The position numbers and the translations under genes were made by a program. From contig NZ_CP016477.1 of the NCBI RefSeq assembly GCF_001693275.1, forward strand, positions 1,240,001-1,304,000: a stretch of DNA of 64,000 nt. Reading direction: 5' to 3'. The DNA is from Picosynechococcus sp. PCC 7117. GTDB taxonomy: Bacteria > Cyanobacteriota > Cyanobacteriia > Cyanobacteriales > MRBY01. The notes below the pieces were generated by a model. That model had not been told where the DNA came from and made no database searches. It was given only the letters and a program-made list of their open reading frames with translations. Below, one piece after another: positions 36,178 to 45,738 of the stretch; positions within the stretch are counted from its first letter, which is position 1; every line of letters begins with the position of its first letter.

Positions 36178-36850
36178 AGGTATCTTTCCGCAATGGAGGG
36201 GACTGAAAATGAGGGGACACCCTGGTGTTGTGTGGGTTTAACCGGGGAATTTTGCCTAAATTTATTGGCTGACTTTCCCTATGGTAACTTGAAATCTTCG
36301 CTCTGCTAAAGGGGAAATGCTGTAGGCGATCGCCTTTATCTTGACCCAAAAATCAAAGATCGCGCCCTTCATCTTTAACGATTTGCCACTAACACAATCT
36401 CCAGCTCTATCTAGGGATCTTTTGCCACAACATTTCTAATGTTTTCTGGGGTCGTCCCCAAGGGACAAACAATCTCTTTTAAACCGAGCATAAATACCCA
36501 TGATTTGATGTGAATTAATGTAACAGAATCTCAGGTGCCAGGGCAAAGTTTTAACGACAAAAAAGCGTTCAATAGCAGTCCAGAAACGGCTTTTTATTAC
36601 CTGAGTATAAATAACTATTTCTAATGACCTAGAGGGAGCAAAAGACTTGAATAATCAGTGGTTTCGATATTTTTCCTTGAATTTCTACCATAAAAAAAAG
36701 CTTTAGAAATTAATTTATGTAAAGGGATTCTCATTTTTACCCAATTCCTGTTTATACTATTTACTATCGAAGGGCATCAACACCCAGAAATATTGATGCT
36801 TCCATTTAAGTTTTTTGACAACTAAACATATCCCTGGGAGGGGACAGATT
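36178..36850. other. 673-bp spacer upstream of the small membrane-protein gene
   Basis: AT-rich, no coding frame seen. It has one HIP1 site (near 36328), a TGGGG-tcgt-CCCCA hairpin near 36450, an AGCGTT/AACGGCT hairpin with five T near 36565-36596 (plus-strand terminator-like) and the promoter region described separately. Confidence 0.5.
36753..36799 (+). promoter_or_regulatory. Candidate promoter with 5'-UTR hairpin
   Basis: A TATACT box at 36753-36758 suggests a start near 36765. The leader would then hold a GCATCAA/TTGATGC hairpin (36774-36780 and 36793-36799) about 50 nt before the ATG at 36851. Confidence 0.4.
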
Positions 36851-37222
36851 ATGGACTACTCATCGACGCGCAGTTGGGATTCAGCTTACCTATCTGTACT
36901 ATTAAAAAGCTTTTTGATCTGGAGTTTTACGCTACTGGTTTGCCTTTTGGTTGTCGGTTTTCCAATTGTTGTTTTAATGATGACCATTGGTTCACTCATG
37001 GCCATTGTGCTCCAGTCTATTTTGCCAGTTAGTGCAGTGCTCGTTGTTGCCGGAACGATTATTGGCGGCACCTTGATGGGCATTTTGGTCGCAGCGGCAA
37101 TGCTAACAGCCAAGGGAGTTCACCCCCAAGAGGTGACTTGGTTAACTTGGCTCCATGGAAATGCAGAGGTCGCATCGGATTCTATTTTTGCAGCCTGCCC
37201 TTTAACCTGTGAAGTTAGTTAG
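36851..37222 (+). CDS. Small membrane protein, unknown
   Basis: 123 residues from the Met at 36851, which has a strong GGGAGGGG ribosome site 6-13 nt upstream; the in-frame Met at 36815 is therefore rejected. Two or three hydrophobic segments at about 18-48 and 52-90 suggest a tight membrane bundle. A soluble tail follows (residues 95-123), ending C-P-L-T-C-E-V-S with three Cys. I do not recognise it. It is followed by a terminator. Confidence 0.65.
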   Translation: MDYSSTRSWDSAYLSVLLKSFLIWSFTLLVCLLVVGFPIVVLMMTIGSLMAIVLQSILPVSAVLVVAGTIIGGTLMGILVAAAMLTAKGVHPQEVTWLTWLHGNAEVASDSIFAACPLTCEVS

Positions 37223-37299
37223 AGGCACACCTGTACACTGCCTCGTTGATTAGAGTTTTCCAAAGTTCATAGTGATCTAAAAAAAGATGCTTGTATCTG

Positions 37300-37322
37300 C
37301 CCGGTAATTTGCCGGGTTTTTT
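37300..37322 (+). terminator. Intrinsic terminator
   Basis: CCCGG/CCGGG stem with a 7-nt loop, followed by six T, 78 bp after the stop of the small membrane-protein gene. Confidence 0.7.
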
Positions 37323-37375
37323 CGTGACCGGCAAGGGAATCTGTAGAATGGATAAGATCTTTTGGTGAGTGTTTT

Positions 37376-38488
37376 ATGCCCTCAGTTTGTATCACTCTTG
37401 GTACCCGCCCGGAAGCGATTAAGCTCGCGCCTGTGATCCGGCAATTTTGCCAGCAGTCTGATTTTAAAACCCATGTGATTTTGACGGGGCAGCACCGGGA
37501 AATGGTTGATCAGGTGATGCAGTGGTTTGATCTACGGGCCGATGATGATCTCGAAATTATGCAACCGGGACAAACCTTATCGGACATTACCTGCCGGAGC
37601 TTGGCGGGTTTACAGGCAATTTACCAAAAGTTATCCCCGGATATGGTGCTGGTGCAAGGGGACACAACGACGGCGTTTGCGGCAGCTTTAGCGGCGTTTT
37701 ATCAGCAGATTCCGGTGGGCCATGTGGAAGCGGGCTTACGAACGGATAATTTAATGAATCCTTTCCCAGAGGAAGCCAACCGACGCCTAATTTCTCAGAT
37801 TGCCCAGTTACATTTTGCACCGACTCCCCAGGCGATCGCCAACCTGAAAAAAGCGGACATTTTAGGGGGCACCTATTGCACGGGGAATACGGTAATTGAC
37901 GCTCTTTTAGCCGTCGCGGCGGCAAATCCCCCCTGTGAGATTCCTGGTTTAGATTGGGGGCGGCAACGGGTGATTCTTTCGACGGTGCACCGTCGGGAAA
38001 ATTGGGGCGAACCGCTCCAGGACATTTTGCAGGGGTTACATAAGATTGTTACGGCGTTTCCAGATGTGGCGATTTTATTACCGATGCACCGCAACCCCAC
38101 CGTCCGGGAACCAATTCAGCAAATCCTAGGCCAACATCCGCAAATTTTTCTCACAGAACCCCTAGATTACCCGCAGTTAGTCGGGGCGATGCAACGGAGT
38201 TATCTGGTACTCACGGATTCTGGGGGGCTCCAGGAGGAAGCACCGAGCTTGGGTAAGCCGGTGTTGGTTTTGCGGGAAAATACCGAACGGCCAGAGGCGA
38301 TCGCCGCCGGTACCGCCCAATTAATTGGCACTGCCCAGGACAATATTTTCCAAGCGACCCAACTCTTGCTCACAAACCGGGAAAAGTATGAGCAAATGGC
38401 CAATGCGGTAAATCCCTTTGGAGATGGCACTAGTTCCGCGCAAATCTTGCAAATTGTGCGTGATTTTCTGCAAGCTAGGGCAGTGTAA
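37376..38488 (+). CDS. wecB: UDP-N-acetylglucosamine 2-epimerase (non-hydrolysing)
   Basis: 370 residues. Start GTRPEAIKLAPVI is the WecB hallmark; VEAGLRTDN near 120-128, VHRRENWG near 205-212 and TDSGGLQEEAPSLGKPVLVLR near 281-301 complete the family pattern. It converts UDP-GlcNAc to UDP-ManNAc for surface polysaccharides. It overlaps the convergent gene by 14 nt. Confidence 0.93.
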   Translation: MPSVCITLGTRPEAIKLAPVIRQFCQQSDFKTHVILTGQHREMVDQVMQWFDLRADDDLEIMQPGQTLSDITCRSLAGLQAIYQKLSPDMVLVQGDTTTAFAAALAAFYQQIPVGHVEAGLRTDNLMNPFPEEANRRLISQIAQLHFAPTPQAIANLKKADILGGTYCTGNTVIDALLAVAAANPPCEIPGLDWGRQRVILSTVHRRENWGEPLQDILQGLHKIVTAFPDVAILLPMHRNPTVREPIQQILGQHPQIFLTEPLDYPQLVGAMQRSYLVLTDSGGLQEEAPSLGKPVLVLRENTERPEAIAAGTAQLIGTAQDNIFQATQLLLTNREKYEQMANAVNPFGDGTSSAQILQIVRDFLQARAV

Positions 38489-39083
38489 GATCCCGGGCCG
38501 GAGCGGAGTTCACAAAATCCCGGAGATTGACAGAGCTTGGGGCTTGGATCGTGTCTTGGCCCTGGAAATTAGGATTCTCCTGGGCGGATGTTGCCGGGTC
38601 AGGCTGAAAAGAGTCTGGGGGGGTTTGCGAATCGAGGGTCGGTACGCTGGCGACATTGTTAAGAGGGCGATCGCCTGCTGTTTGTCCACTGGGTTGACCC
38701 GCACTGGGATTGGGGTTTAGGGGCGGACTGGCGAAGTTTGGAATTCTGATATTCGCCCAATAGTTGGGATAGGGCGGCACAGAAGGCTGGTTGGTGGCGT
38801 ACTGGGGAATCGCCGTCGGAATGTTGCGGAGTGCTTCGGGGGAGACCGTTTCGTAATCTTTGAGGATCTGTTCGCGACTGTCGTTTTCGGCAAAGGTGGC
38901 CGTGGTTGGTTCGTCGGTCATAAAACTTGGCTCGGAGTCGCCATTGCCAAAGGTTTCATTAGCGGCTGTTTCCGTTGTTTCAGCGGGGCGATCGCCTTGA
39001 CCGAATAAACCAACTGCCGCTGGCGTCAAAATCGCCCCAGCCAAGAACAAACCACCGTATAAAAAATATTCTTTCTTTGCCAT
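38475..39083 (-). CDS. Membrane-anchored, disordered protein of unknown function
   Basis: 202 residues: one N-terminal span (about 7-27), then a long Pro/Asn/Thr/Gln-rich region with few hydrophobic residues, probably unstructured. It includes a short Y-x-x-N-Q-P-S-V-P-P-Y-P-N-Y-W tract. Likely periplasmic. Codon use and HIP1 content fit the genome. It overlaps the end of wecB and is divergent from valS. Confidence 0.55.
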   Translation of the reverse strand: MAKKEYFLYGGLFLAGAILTPAAVGLFGQGDRPAETTETAANETFGNGDSEPSFMTDEPTTATFAENDSREQILKDYETVSPEALRNIPTAIPQYATNQPSVPPYPNYWANIRIPNFASPPLNPNPSAGQPSGQTAGDRPLNNVASVPTLDSQTPPDSFQPDPATSAQENPNFQGQDTIQAPSSVNLRDFVNSAPARDLTLP

Positions 39084-39290
39084 CTTGTTCAGATATAGTG
39101 CGAACTCATCTTCCTTCTAGCACATTGTTCCGTGTTTCGGTGTCGCGCCAAATTTGCCGATTAACATCCTAGGCGATCGCCGTCCCCAAACAAATTTGAG
39201 GAGAACTAACCCAGCATGGCACAATCTAGGGCGAAGATCGATTTACAATGAAGCAGCTCTCAAGTTTTTTTATTTCTCCAAGACGGCCCA

Positions 39291-42029
39291 ATGACTACCG
39301 ATATCCCCAATCTTCCCAGTCAGTACGATCCCCACAACACCGAGAATAAGTGGCAACAGACTTGGTTTGAACGGTCAGTGTTTCGGGCCGACCCCCAGAA
39401 AAAAGGCGATCCCTTTTGCATCGTGATTCCGCCCCCCAACGTCACGGGCAAGTTGCACATGGGCCACGCTTTCAATACCTCCCTGATCGATACTGTCGTT
39501 CGTTATCACCGCATGAAGGGGGAAAATGTTCTCTGTCTCCCCGGCACAGACCACGCCAGCATCGCTGTTCAAACCCTCGTCGAAAAACAAATTAAAGCCG
39601 AAGGCAAAACCCGTTACGATCTCGGTCGCGAAAAATTCCTTGAAAAAGCCTGGGAATGGAAAGCCGAATCCGGTGGGGCGATCGTCAACCAACTTAAACG
39701 CCTGGGACTCTCCGCCGACTGGACGCGGGAACGTTTTACCCTTGACGAAAATCTCTGCGAAGCCGTTAAAAAAGCCTTTATTACCCTCTACGAAGAAGGT
39801 TTAATTTATCGCGGTAATTATTTAGTCAACTGGTGCCCCGAATCCCAATCCGCCGTCTCCGATCTCGAAGTGGAGAACAAAGAAGTAGACGGACATCTGT
39901 GGCATTTTCGTTATCCATTGAGCGATGGTAGTGGCTATGTGGAAGTAGCAACGACTCGCCCAGAAACGATGCTCGGTGATACGGGCGTTGCCGTTAATCC
40001 CAACGATGAACGCTACAAAGATCTAATTGGGAAGACGTTAACCTTGCCGATTGTCGGGCGGGAAATTCCGGTGTTTGCCGATGAGCACGTAGACCCTGAA
40101 TTTGGGACAGGTTGTGTGAAGGTTACGCCCGCCCATGATCCGAATGATTTTGACATGGGGAAACGCCATAACCTCGAATTTATTAACATCATGAACCGCG
40201 ATGGCACGTTAAATGAAAATGCGGGGATGTTTGCAGGACAGGATCGCTTTGAGGCGCGGAAAAATCTCGTTGCCAAATTAAAAGAGGATGGCGTACTGGT
40301 CAAAACGGAAGACTATCGCCACAGTGTTCCCCACAGCGATCGCGGGAAGGTTCCCGTAGAGCCACTCCTTTCCACCCAGTGGTTTGTCAAAATTGACCCC
40401 CTAGCAGAGAAAACCCTCGCCTTTTTAGACGAAGAAAATCAGCCGAACTATGTGCCGGAACGGTGGCGCAAGGTGTATCGGGATTGGTTAGTGAAGCTGA
40501 ATGATTGGTGTATTTCGCGGCAGTTGTGGTGGGGCCACCAAATTCCGGCGTGGTATGTGGTTAGTGAAACCAATGGCGAAATTCAGGATCACACGCCCTT
40601 TATCGTTGCCCATAATGAAACCGAAGCGAAACAAAAGGCGATCGCCCAGTACGGTGCAGATTGTCAGTTAGAGCAAGACCCCGATGTATTGGATACGTGG
40701 TTTTCCTCTGGCTTGTGGCCCTTCTCGACCTTGGGTTGGCCCGACAATAGCGAAGATTTTCAAAAATATTTCCCCAATAGCGTGCTGGTGACGGGGTTTG
40801 ACATTATCTTTTTCTGGGTGGCGCGGATGACGATGATGTCCAGCCATTTCACGGGCAAAATTCCCTTTAAGGATGTCTACATTCACGGGCTGGTGCGGGA
40901 TGAAAACGGCAAAAAAATGTCGAAATCTGCCAATAACGGCATTGATCCCCTGCTGATGTGCGATCGCTATGGGACGGATGCGTTGCGTTATACCCTGATC
41001 CGTGAAGTCGCTGGAGCCGGACAGGACATCAGTTTGCAATACGACCGCAAAACCGACGAATCCCAGTCTGTAGAAGCGTCTCGAAATTTCGCCAATAAGC
41101 TTTGGAATGCGGCGCGGTTTGTGATGATGAACCTCGATGGGAAAACCCCGACCGATTTGGGTCGTCCTGCGATGGCGGATCTAGAGTTAGGCGATCGCTG
41201 GATTCTCTCCCGTCTGCACCAAGTGATTGCCGATACCCACAAAAACCTCGAAGGGTATGGCTTAGGGGAAGCCGCCAAAGCCCTCTATGAATTTATCTGG
41301 GGCGATTTCTGCGACTGGTATATCGAACTGGTCAAACCCCGTCTCTATGCCAAGGAAGCGCAAGATCAAGCTTCTCGCACCGTTGCCCAACAGATTTTGG
41401 CGTGGGTCTTAGAAGACATTTTGAAATTACTCCATCCCTTTATGCCCCACATCACCGAGGAAATTTGGCAGACCCTCACCCAAGCGGACGGCCAAACATT
41501 CCTCGCGACGCAGCTTTTCCCCGCCGAAAATGACCAGTTAGTTGATCCCTCCCTAGAGGATGAATTTGCCCTGCTCATCGAAGCCATCCGCACGATCCGC
41601 AATCTCCGTGCAGAAGCGGGCATTAAACCGGGGGCAACGGTCACCGTGATCCTCCAAAGTGAAACGGAAACGGAACTCAACACCTTGGCGAAAGGGGAAG
41701 CCTATATTCTCAAATTAGCCAAGGTGGAAACTTTAAAATTGACCAATACCGTCGATAATTCTCTCAAACAGGCGATCGCCGGGGTAGTGGGGACGATTCA
41801 GGTCTTAATTCCCCTCGAAGGCCTTGTCGATATTCCTGCACTGCGGTCAAAATTAGAGAAGAATCTCGCAAAAGTGAATAAGGAAATTCAATCCCTCAGT
41901 GGACGTTTGAATAACCCTGGCTTTGTCAATAAAGCTCCAGCAGAGGTGATCGAAGGTGCCCGGTCTGCCCTTACCGAAGCTGAAGCACAACAATCTATTT
42001 TGACGGAACGTTTACAACGACTTCAGTAA
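39291..42029 (+). CDS. valS: Valyl-tRNA synthetase
   Basis: 912 residues, class I synthetase: HMGH at 56-59 within [20 protein letters not shown] at 542-546, a CP1 editing domain ([13 protein letters not shown]) and a C-terminal coiled-coil arm (about 840-912). It charges tRNA-Val. It is followed by a small gene after 19 bp. Confidence 0.96.
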   Translation: MTTDIPNLPSQYDPHNTENKWQQTWFERSVFRADPQKKGDPFCIVIPPPNVTGKLHMGHAFNTSLIDTVVRYHRMKGENVLCLPGTDHASIAVQTLVEKQIKAEGKTRYDLGREKFLEKAWEWKAESGGAIVNQLKRLGLSADWTRERFTLDENLCEAVKKAFITLYEEGLIYRGNYLVNWCPESQSAVSDLEVENKEVDGHLWHFRYPLSDGSGYVEVATTRPETMLGDTGVAVNPNDERYKDLIGKTLTLPIVGREIPVFADEHVDPEFGTGCVKVTPAHDPNDFDMGKRHNLEFINIMNRDGTLNENAGMFAGQDRFEARKNLVAKLKEDGVLVKTEDYRHSVPHSDRGKVPVEPLLSTQWFVKIDPLAEKTLAFLDEENQPNYVPERWRKVYRDWLVKLNDWCISRQLWWGHQIPAWYVVSETNGEIQDHTPFIVAHNETEAKQKAIAQYGADCQLEQDPDVLDTWFSSGLWPFSTLGWPDNSEDFQKYFPNSVLVTGFDIIFFWVARMTMMSSHFTGKIPFKDVYIHGLVRDENGKKMSKSANNGIDPLLMCDRYGTDALRYTLIREVAGAGQDISLQYDRKTDESQSVEASRNFANKLWNAARFVMMNLDGKTPTDLGRPAMADLELGDRWILSRLHQVIADTHKNLEGYGLGEAAKALYEFIWGDFCDWYIELVKPRLYAKEAQDQASRTVAQQILAWVLEDILKLLHPFMPHITEEIWQTLTQADGQTFLATQLFPAENDQLVDPSLEDEFALLIEAIRTIRNLRAEAGIKPGATVTVILQSETETELNTLAKGEAYILKLAKVETLKLTNTVDNSLKQAIAGVVGTIQVLIPLEGLVDIPALRSKLEKNLAKVNKEIQSLSGRLNNPGFVNKAPAEVIEGARSALTEAEAQQSILTERLQRLQ

Positions 42030-42048
42030 TGCGTTTCCTTTACCTGTG

Positions 42049-42462
42049 ATGCGTCACCTTGCTCAAATTCAACGTCATCCCCAATCGACTCAGCTTCAAC
42101 TTGTGTTTGTGGCGCAAGAGCAGCCTGACGGGAGTTGGCTCATCCATGACCAAGGCGATCGCCCCTCCATGGTTTATTCCCAAACGGAATTTGCTGTGGG
42201 GGCACTGGTTTTAATTCAACTTGATAAACAGCGACAATTGGCCAGCATCCAAGACGCAACGGACTGGCTTTTGAATGTGGTGCACCATTATTTTGTCCCG
42301 GGAAAAATCACCCCGGAGTTTGTCCAGCAAGAACAAAAAAAAATAGAAACTTGGCGGCAAGAAATGACGGCCCAAAGCCAAGACTTTACCCGTCGTCAAC
42401 TCGAACTAGAGGTACGCCGAGAGCAGCTAGAAGCCCTGGAACAGAAACTGTCTGACCCCTAA
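42049..42462 (+). CDS. Conserved-looking protein with C-terminal coiled coil
   Basis: 137 residues from the ATG at 42049 (a GTG at 42046 is also in frame). The first 85 residues look like a small beta-rich domain (LQLVFVAQEQPDGSWLIHDQ). Residues 92-135 form a charged, heptad-like helix ending LEVRREQLEALEQKLS. It lies 19 bp after valS and is probably expressed with it. No family recognised. Confidence 0.6.
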   Translation: MRHLAQIQRHPQSTQLQLVFVAQEQPDGSWLIHDQGDRPSMVYSQTEFAVGALVLIQLDKQRQLASIQDATDWLLNVVHHYFVPGKITPEFVQQEQKKIETWRQEMTAQSQDFTRRQLELEVRREQLEALEQKLSDP

Positions 42463-42485
42463 TTGGTTCGTTCAATGTTGAGCGT

Positions 42486-43682
42486 TTATGTTGGATTTTC
42501 TTGTCGCTGCTGCCGTCGTTCTGCGAGGGAAATGACTGTTGCTTCGCCGTTTTCCCTGGCGATCCGTACCAAAAGTCCCGCCAGCATCAAACTAGAAATA
42601 ATTGAACTGCCACCATAGCTAAAGAGGGGCAAGGGTAAACCCGTTGTTGGTAAAGCCCCCGTTGCTACGCCAATGTTGAGCAAAGATTGACCAATGAGAA
42701 TAAAGGTGGCCCCAATGGCAATCAGTCGGTGACGGAGCACAGGCGATCGCCAAGCCACATAACTCCCCAAAGAGGCATAGGCGAAGAGTAACCCCAATAG
42801 CCCCAAGGAGCCAATTAAACCAAATTCCTCTGCAAAAATCGCGAAAATAAAATCCGTGTGTTGAATAGGCAGAAAGAATAACTTTTGCTGGGATTCGCCA
42901 AAGCCTAAGCCCCAACCACCACCGGAGGAAACCGCCAGCAAACTTTGCACCAACTGATAACCTTCATCCCGTGCAGCGCGGAAAGGATCAAGGAAAAATG
43001 TCAATCGCTCCCGTTGATAACTATTAACACTAATACTCGCTAAGGCCGCCAATCCCCCGACACCAGCGGCTCCCCCCAGCAATAGCCAAGGAATACCTGC
43101 GGCCAAGGCAATAAACCAGATCGTCATACCACAAAGGGCGGTGGTACTTAGGTTGGGTTGCTTCAAAATTGCCAATAAAATCCCAGCAAATAAGCTCAAC
43201 CAAACAGCTCGGTGCCAAATTTTTAACTGACGCCAACGACTAAAGACATTGGCGGCTTCTAAGACCAAAAAAGGCTTTGCAAACTCCGAGGGTTGTAGGG
43301 CAAATCCGGCAATCCCAATCCAACGGGAAGCGCCCCATTCTTCACTGCCCCGACCAAAACCGACAATCGTCAGCAGGATCAATCCAAAGGAAATGATCAG
43401 GCCGCCAAACGAAATCAGGCGAATTTTTTTCAGGGGGACGCGGGCGATCGCCCCAGCACAGATCAAACCGGCGATCGCCCAAACGATTTGCCGCTTGACA
43501 TAGTACCAACCATCACCATAATCAACGGCTGCCACCGGATAAGACGCAGAAAAGAGCGTGACTAATCCAAGCCCAAGCCACAACAAAGTCAACCATCGCA
43601 ACAACCTTGCCTCCAAGGCCCAATGCTTGACCTCAGTAAAATACGTCAAAAAATGGTGGAGGAGATCTTTGTTAGCCAACAC
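42486..43682 (-). CDS. ftsW: FtsW/RodA/SpoVE family lipid II polymerase, FtsW
   Basis: 398 residues, about ten membrane spans. Family motifs SEFAKPFLVLEAANVFSRW (about 137-155), REGYQLVQS-like DEGYQLVQSLLAVSSGGGWG (about 240-259) and GLPLPLFSYGGSS near 348-360 are all present. SEDS proteins polymerise peptidoglycan glycan strands; FtsW works at the septum. The start codon is GTG. It is convergent with the valS-linked gene. Confidence 0.88.
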   Translation of the reverse strand: MLANKDLLHHFLTYFTEVKHWALEARLLRWLTLLWLGLGLVTLFSASYPVAAVDYGDGWYYVKRQIVWAIAGLICAGAIARVPLKKIRLISFGGLIISFGLILLTIVGFGRGSEEWGASRWIGIAGFALQPSEFAKPFLVLEAANVFSRWRQLKIWHRAVWLSLFAGILLAILKQPNLSTTALCGMTIWFIALAAGIPWLLLGGAAGVGGLAALASISVNSYQRERLTFFLDPFRAARDEGYQLVQSLLAVSSGGGWGLGFGESQQKLFFLPIQHTDFIFAIFAEEFGLIGSLGLLGLLFAYASLGSYVAWRSPVLRHRLIAIGATFILIGQSLLNIGVATGALPTTGLPLPLFSYGGSSIISSLMLAGLLVRIARENGEATVISLAERRQQRQENPT

Positions 43683-43845
43683 GTTTTAAGGGTAAAAAAT
43701 GCTTCCCTATTATCGCAAAGGATGCTCGATCCTAGGGTTGCTTCTCCTGGACTTTTTTGCAAACTTATTGATGAATTTTTGATATTGCTTACCGTAGGCT
43801 ATTGGGTGACAAATACCGATTCAAGAGAAATGACTCTTTTTCCTC

Positions 43846-44175
43846 CTAAGCCATTGCCGGAATTTCAACCTCCAAACGTGCCGCTGTGACAGCACTAAAG
43901 GCAAAGGCCATCACCAACGGTAAAGGGCAATGCCAATAATAAGTAAAAATGCCTGAAACTAAGGTCACCCCGGCGGCCAAAGCCAGCCAACGTTTTTCAT
44001 CTTGGGTAAAACCTTTTTCCGATTTAATGAGGCGGAGAATTTCTCCAGGAATGGGTTCGGGCATCACGCCATTTGGCGGAAAAGCCCAATAAAAATTGGT
44101 ACTGACTAACGTTGGATCTGTCCAGCCATTGCCATCACACCACTCTTGAATCCACTCGTCGCAATAATGCCTCAT
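43846..44175 (-). CDS. Conserved small membrane protein, unknown
   Basis: 109 residues from the Met at 44175; the frame opens earlier at 44235 but that leader is unlikely. N-terminus MRHYCDEWIQEWC followed by W-T-D and YWAFPPNGVMPEP is a pattern I have seen repeatedly in cyanobacterial hypothetical proteins. Two hydrophobic stretches near the C-terminus (about 62-80 and 85-103) form a likely hairpin in the membrane. Function unknown. Confidence 0.65.
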   Translation of the reverse strand: MRHYCDEWIQEWCDGNGWTDPTLVSTNFYWAFPPNGVMPEPIPGEILRLIKSEKGFTQDEKRWLALAAGVTLVSGIFTYYWHCPLPLVMAFAFSAVTAARLEVEIPAMA

Positions 44176-44541
44176 ACTTATTTGTTCCTGCTGATTAATT
44201 CTGTAATGTCTATTGATCTGGCAAACAATAAACAATTATTTAAGATTTGATGTTGTTTTATCTGTTCATTCCCAAAGACAATTCCAAACACAGAACGCCT
44301 TGAAGAATGGAATTTTATCCTATCAACTGAAAAACCAAAGGCGATCGCCAAAGAAAGAAAAGTTTAGATAAAATAGCTGGGTATAATTACTTATTCTTCA
44401 GGGCTTAAATATCTGTTCTCACATCAAAAATACAACCACTCATCTTTAAGAGAATCGATTTTTCCGTGATTAATCTTGCTGGCGATCGCCAAATCTGAAA
44501 TCAAGGCCTGGACAAAAAATTACGCCATCTGTAAAGAAATG

Positions 44542-44570
44542 TTGCGAAGTTCGACGGTGCTTGTTACAAT
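44542..44570 (+). promoter_or_regulatory. Sigma-70-like promoter of the candidate small RNA
   Basis: TTGCGA (44542-44547), 17 bp, TACAAT (44565-44570). Spacing is optimal and both boxes are near consensus. Confidence 0.55.
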
Positions 44571-44576
44571 TTTTAA

Positions 44577-44716
44577 CAAAGCTCACTCCAAGATTTTACA
44601 GGTTTCCATTCCAGTGGATCTGTCGGCAAAGTACCATGCGCCGTCTTGACATTGAGTTTCTCCTCTCATACAGCAAGCTCAAACTGACCAGCCCTGAAGC
44701 TTAGGCTGGTTTTTTT
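44577..44716 (+). ncRNA. Candidate non-coding small RNA, about 140 nt
   Basis: The inferred start is about 7 nt after the -10 box and the end is an intrinsic terminator. No reading frame longer than a few codons begins in it. The stretch TTTCTCCTCTCATA at 44658-44671 is a C/U-rich segment complementary to Shine-Dalgarno sequences such as GAGGAG. This is how PsrR1-type cyanobacterial RNAs silence photosynthesis genes. I suggest PsrR1 or a similar regulator on that basis only; identity is not established. Confidence 0.5.
44687..44716 (+). terminator. Intrinsic terminator with no upstream plus-strand gene
   Basis: ACCAGCC/GGCTGGT, a 7-bp perfect stem with a 10-nt loop, followed by seven T. It is oriented against the pentapeptide gene and so terminates a plus-strand RNA. 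Confidence 0.8.
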
Positions 44717-44742
44717 ATGTGTTGGCGTAATTGGTTGTTAGC

Positions 44743-45735
44743 CTAGCGGTGTTCAGAGCCATCGGGCATCATCGCCCCAGTCAGAATGACCCCAGCAAGA
44801 TTTGTACTGCTAATTTCAGCACGGATCAAGTTCGCCCGGGTTAAATCTGCTCCCATCAGATTGGCGCGGGCAAGGTAAGTATCAATCATTTCAGCATCGA
44901 TTAATTTGGCCTGGGAGAGGTTGGTGCGACTGAGATCCGCCCGGTTGAGACGGGCATTGGTCAAATTGGCTTTATTGAGTTTGGCGCGATTGAGGCGGGC
45001 ACCAGGAAGATTAGCCCAGGTAAGATTGGCTAGGCGAAGATCAGCATCCTCCATTAACGCCCGCTCAAATTTCGCATTTTTGAGATTAGCTTTAACGAGG
45101 TTGGCCCCAATCAAATTCGCTTCGGTCAAAATCGCGTTTTCTAAGTTGGCCCCACTGAGATCGGCTTCATGGAGATCGGCCCGTCGGAAATTCACACCCT
45201 TGAGGTTGGCACCACTTAATTCGCCCCGGGCGAGGTCGGCACCTTGGAGGTTCGCCCCCTGTAGATCGGCTTTCCGGAGGATGGTGCCCCGCAGACTGGA
45301 ATTATAAACTCGCTTTTCTTCCCGAAGATTGGCTTCCCGCAAACAGACCCCAGAAAGATTCGCTCCGCTTAGGTCTGCCCCCCGGAGATCTGCTCCCATC
45401 AGGTTGGCATCGAGTAAATTTGCCAGGGTCAGGTCGGCGTTGGTTAAGTTAGCACCAATTAAAACAGCACCATGGAGATCAGCGTTATGAAGTTCTGCCA
45501 AGGTTAAATTGGCTTGGTTGAGGTTAGCGCCGCTGAGGTTGGCATTAATGAAATTGGCTTGTTTTAGATTGGCCCGGCTGAGATAGGCAAAAATCAAAAT
45601 TGCGTTGTGGAGGTCAGCATCCTGGAGATTAATGCCGATGAGATCTGCCCCCCAAAAGTTCGCGCCATCGAGTTGGGCTTCTGGGAAATGGGTTTCTCCA
45701 AGCGCATATTTAGCAATGAGTTCTTGGGGGGTCAT
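44743..45735 (-). CDS. Pentapeptide-repeat protein
   Basis: 330 residues. After an N-terminal cap (MTPQELIAKYALGETHF), nearly the whole chain is A(D/N)LXX repeats. They are predicted to form a right-handed four-sided beta helix of about 14 turns, with a short break at 137-147 (REEKRVYNSS). No signal peptide or membrane span. Related proteins mimic DNA or act as scaffolds, but no ligand is evident. It starts 3 bp after the stop of the upstream repeat protein and is probably translated with it. Confidence 0.88.
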   Translation of the reverse strand: MTPQELIAKYALGETHFPEAQLDGANFWGADLIGINLQDADLHNAILIFAYLSRANLKQANFINANLSGANLNQANLTLAELHNADLHGAVLIGANLTNADLTLANLLDANLMGADLRGADLSGANLSGVCLREANLREEKRVYNSSLRGTILRKADLQGANLQGADLARGELSGANLKGVNFRRADLHEADLSGANLENAILTEANLIGANLVKANLKNAKFERALMEDADLRLANLTWANLPGARLNRAKLNKANLTNARLNRADLSRTNLSQAKLIDAEMIDTYLARANLMGADLTRANLIRAEISSTNLAGVILTGAMMPDGSEHR

Positions 45736-45738
45736 AGG

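Larger units (their letters stand above)
44176..44742. other. 567-bp spacer holding a candidate small RNA
   Basis: No coding frame of note. Two HIP1 sites lie near 44340 and 44481. A sigma-70-like promoter (44542-44570) and a plus-strand terminator (44687-44716) define a likely small transcript, described next. Confidence 0.6.
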
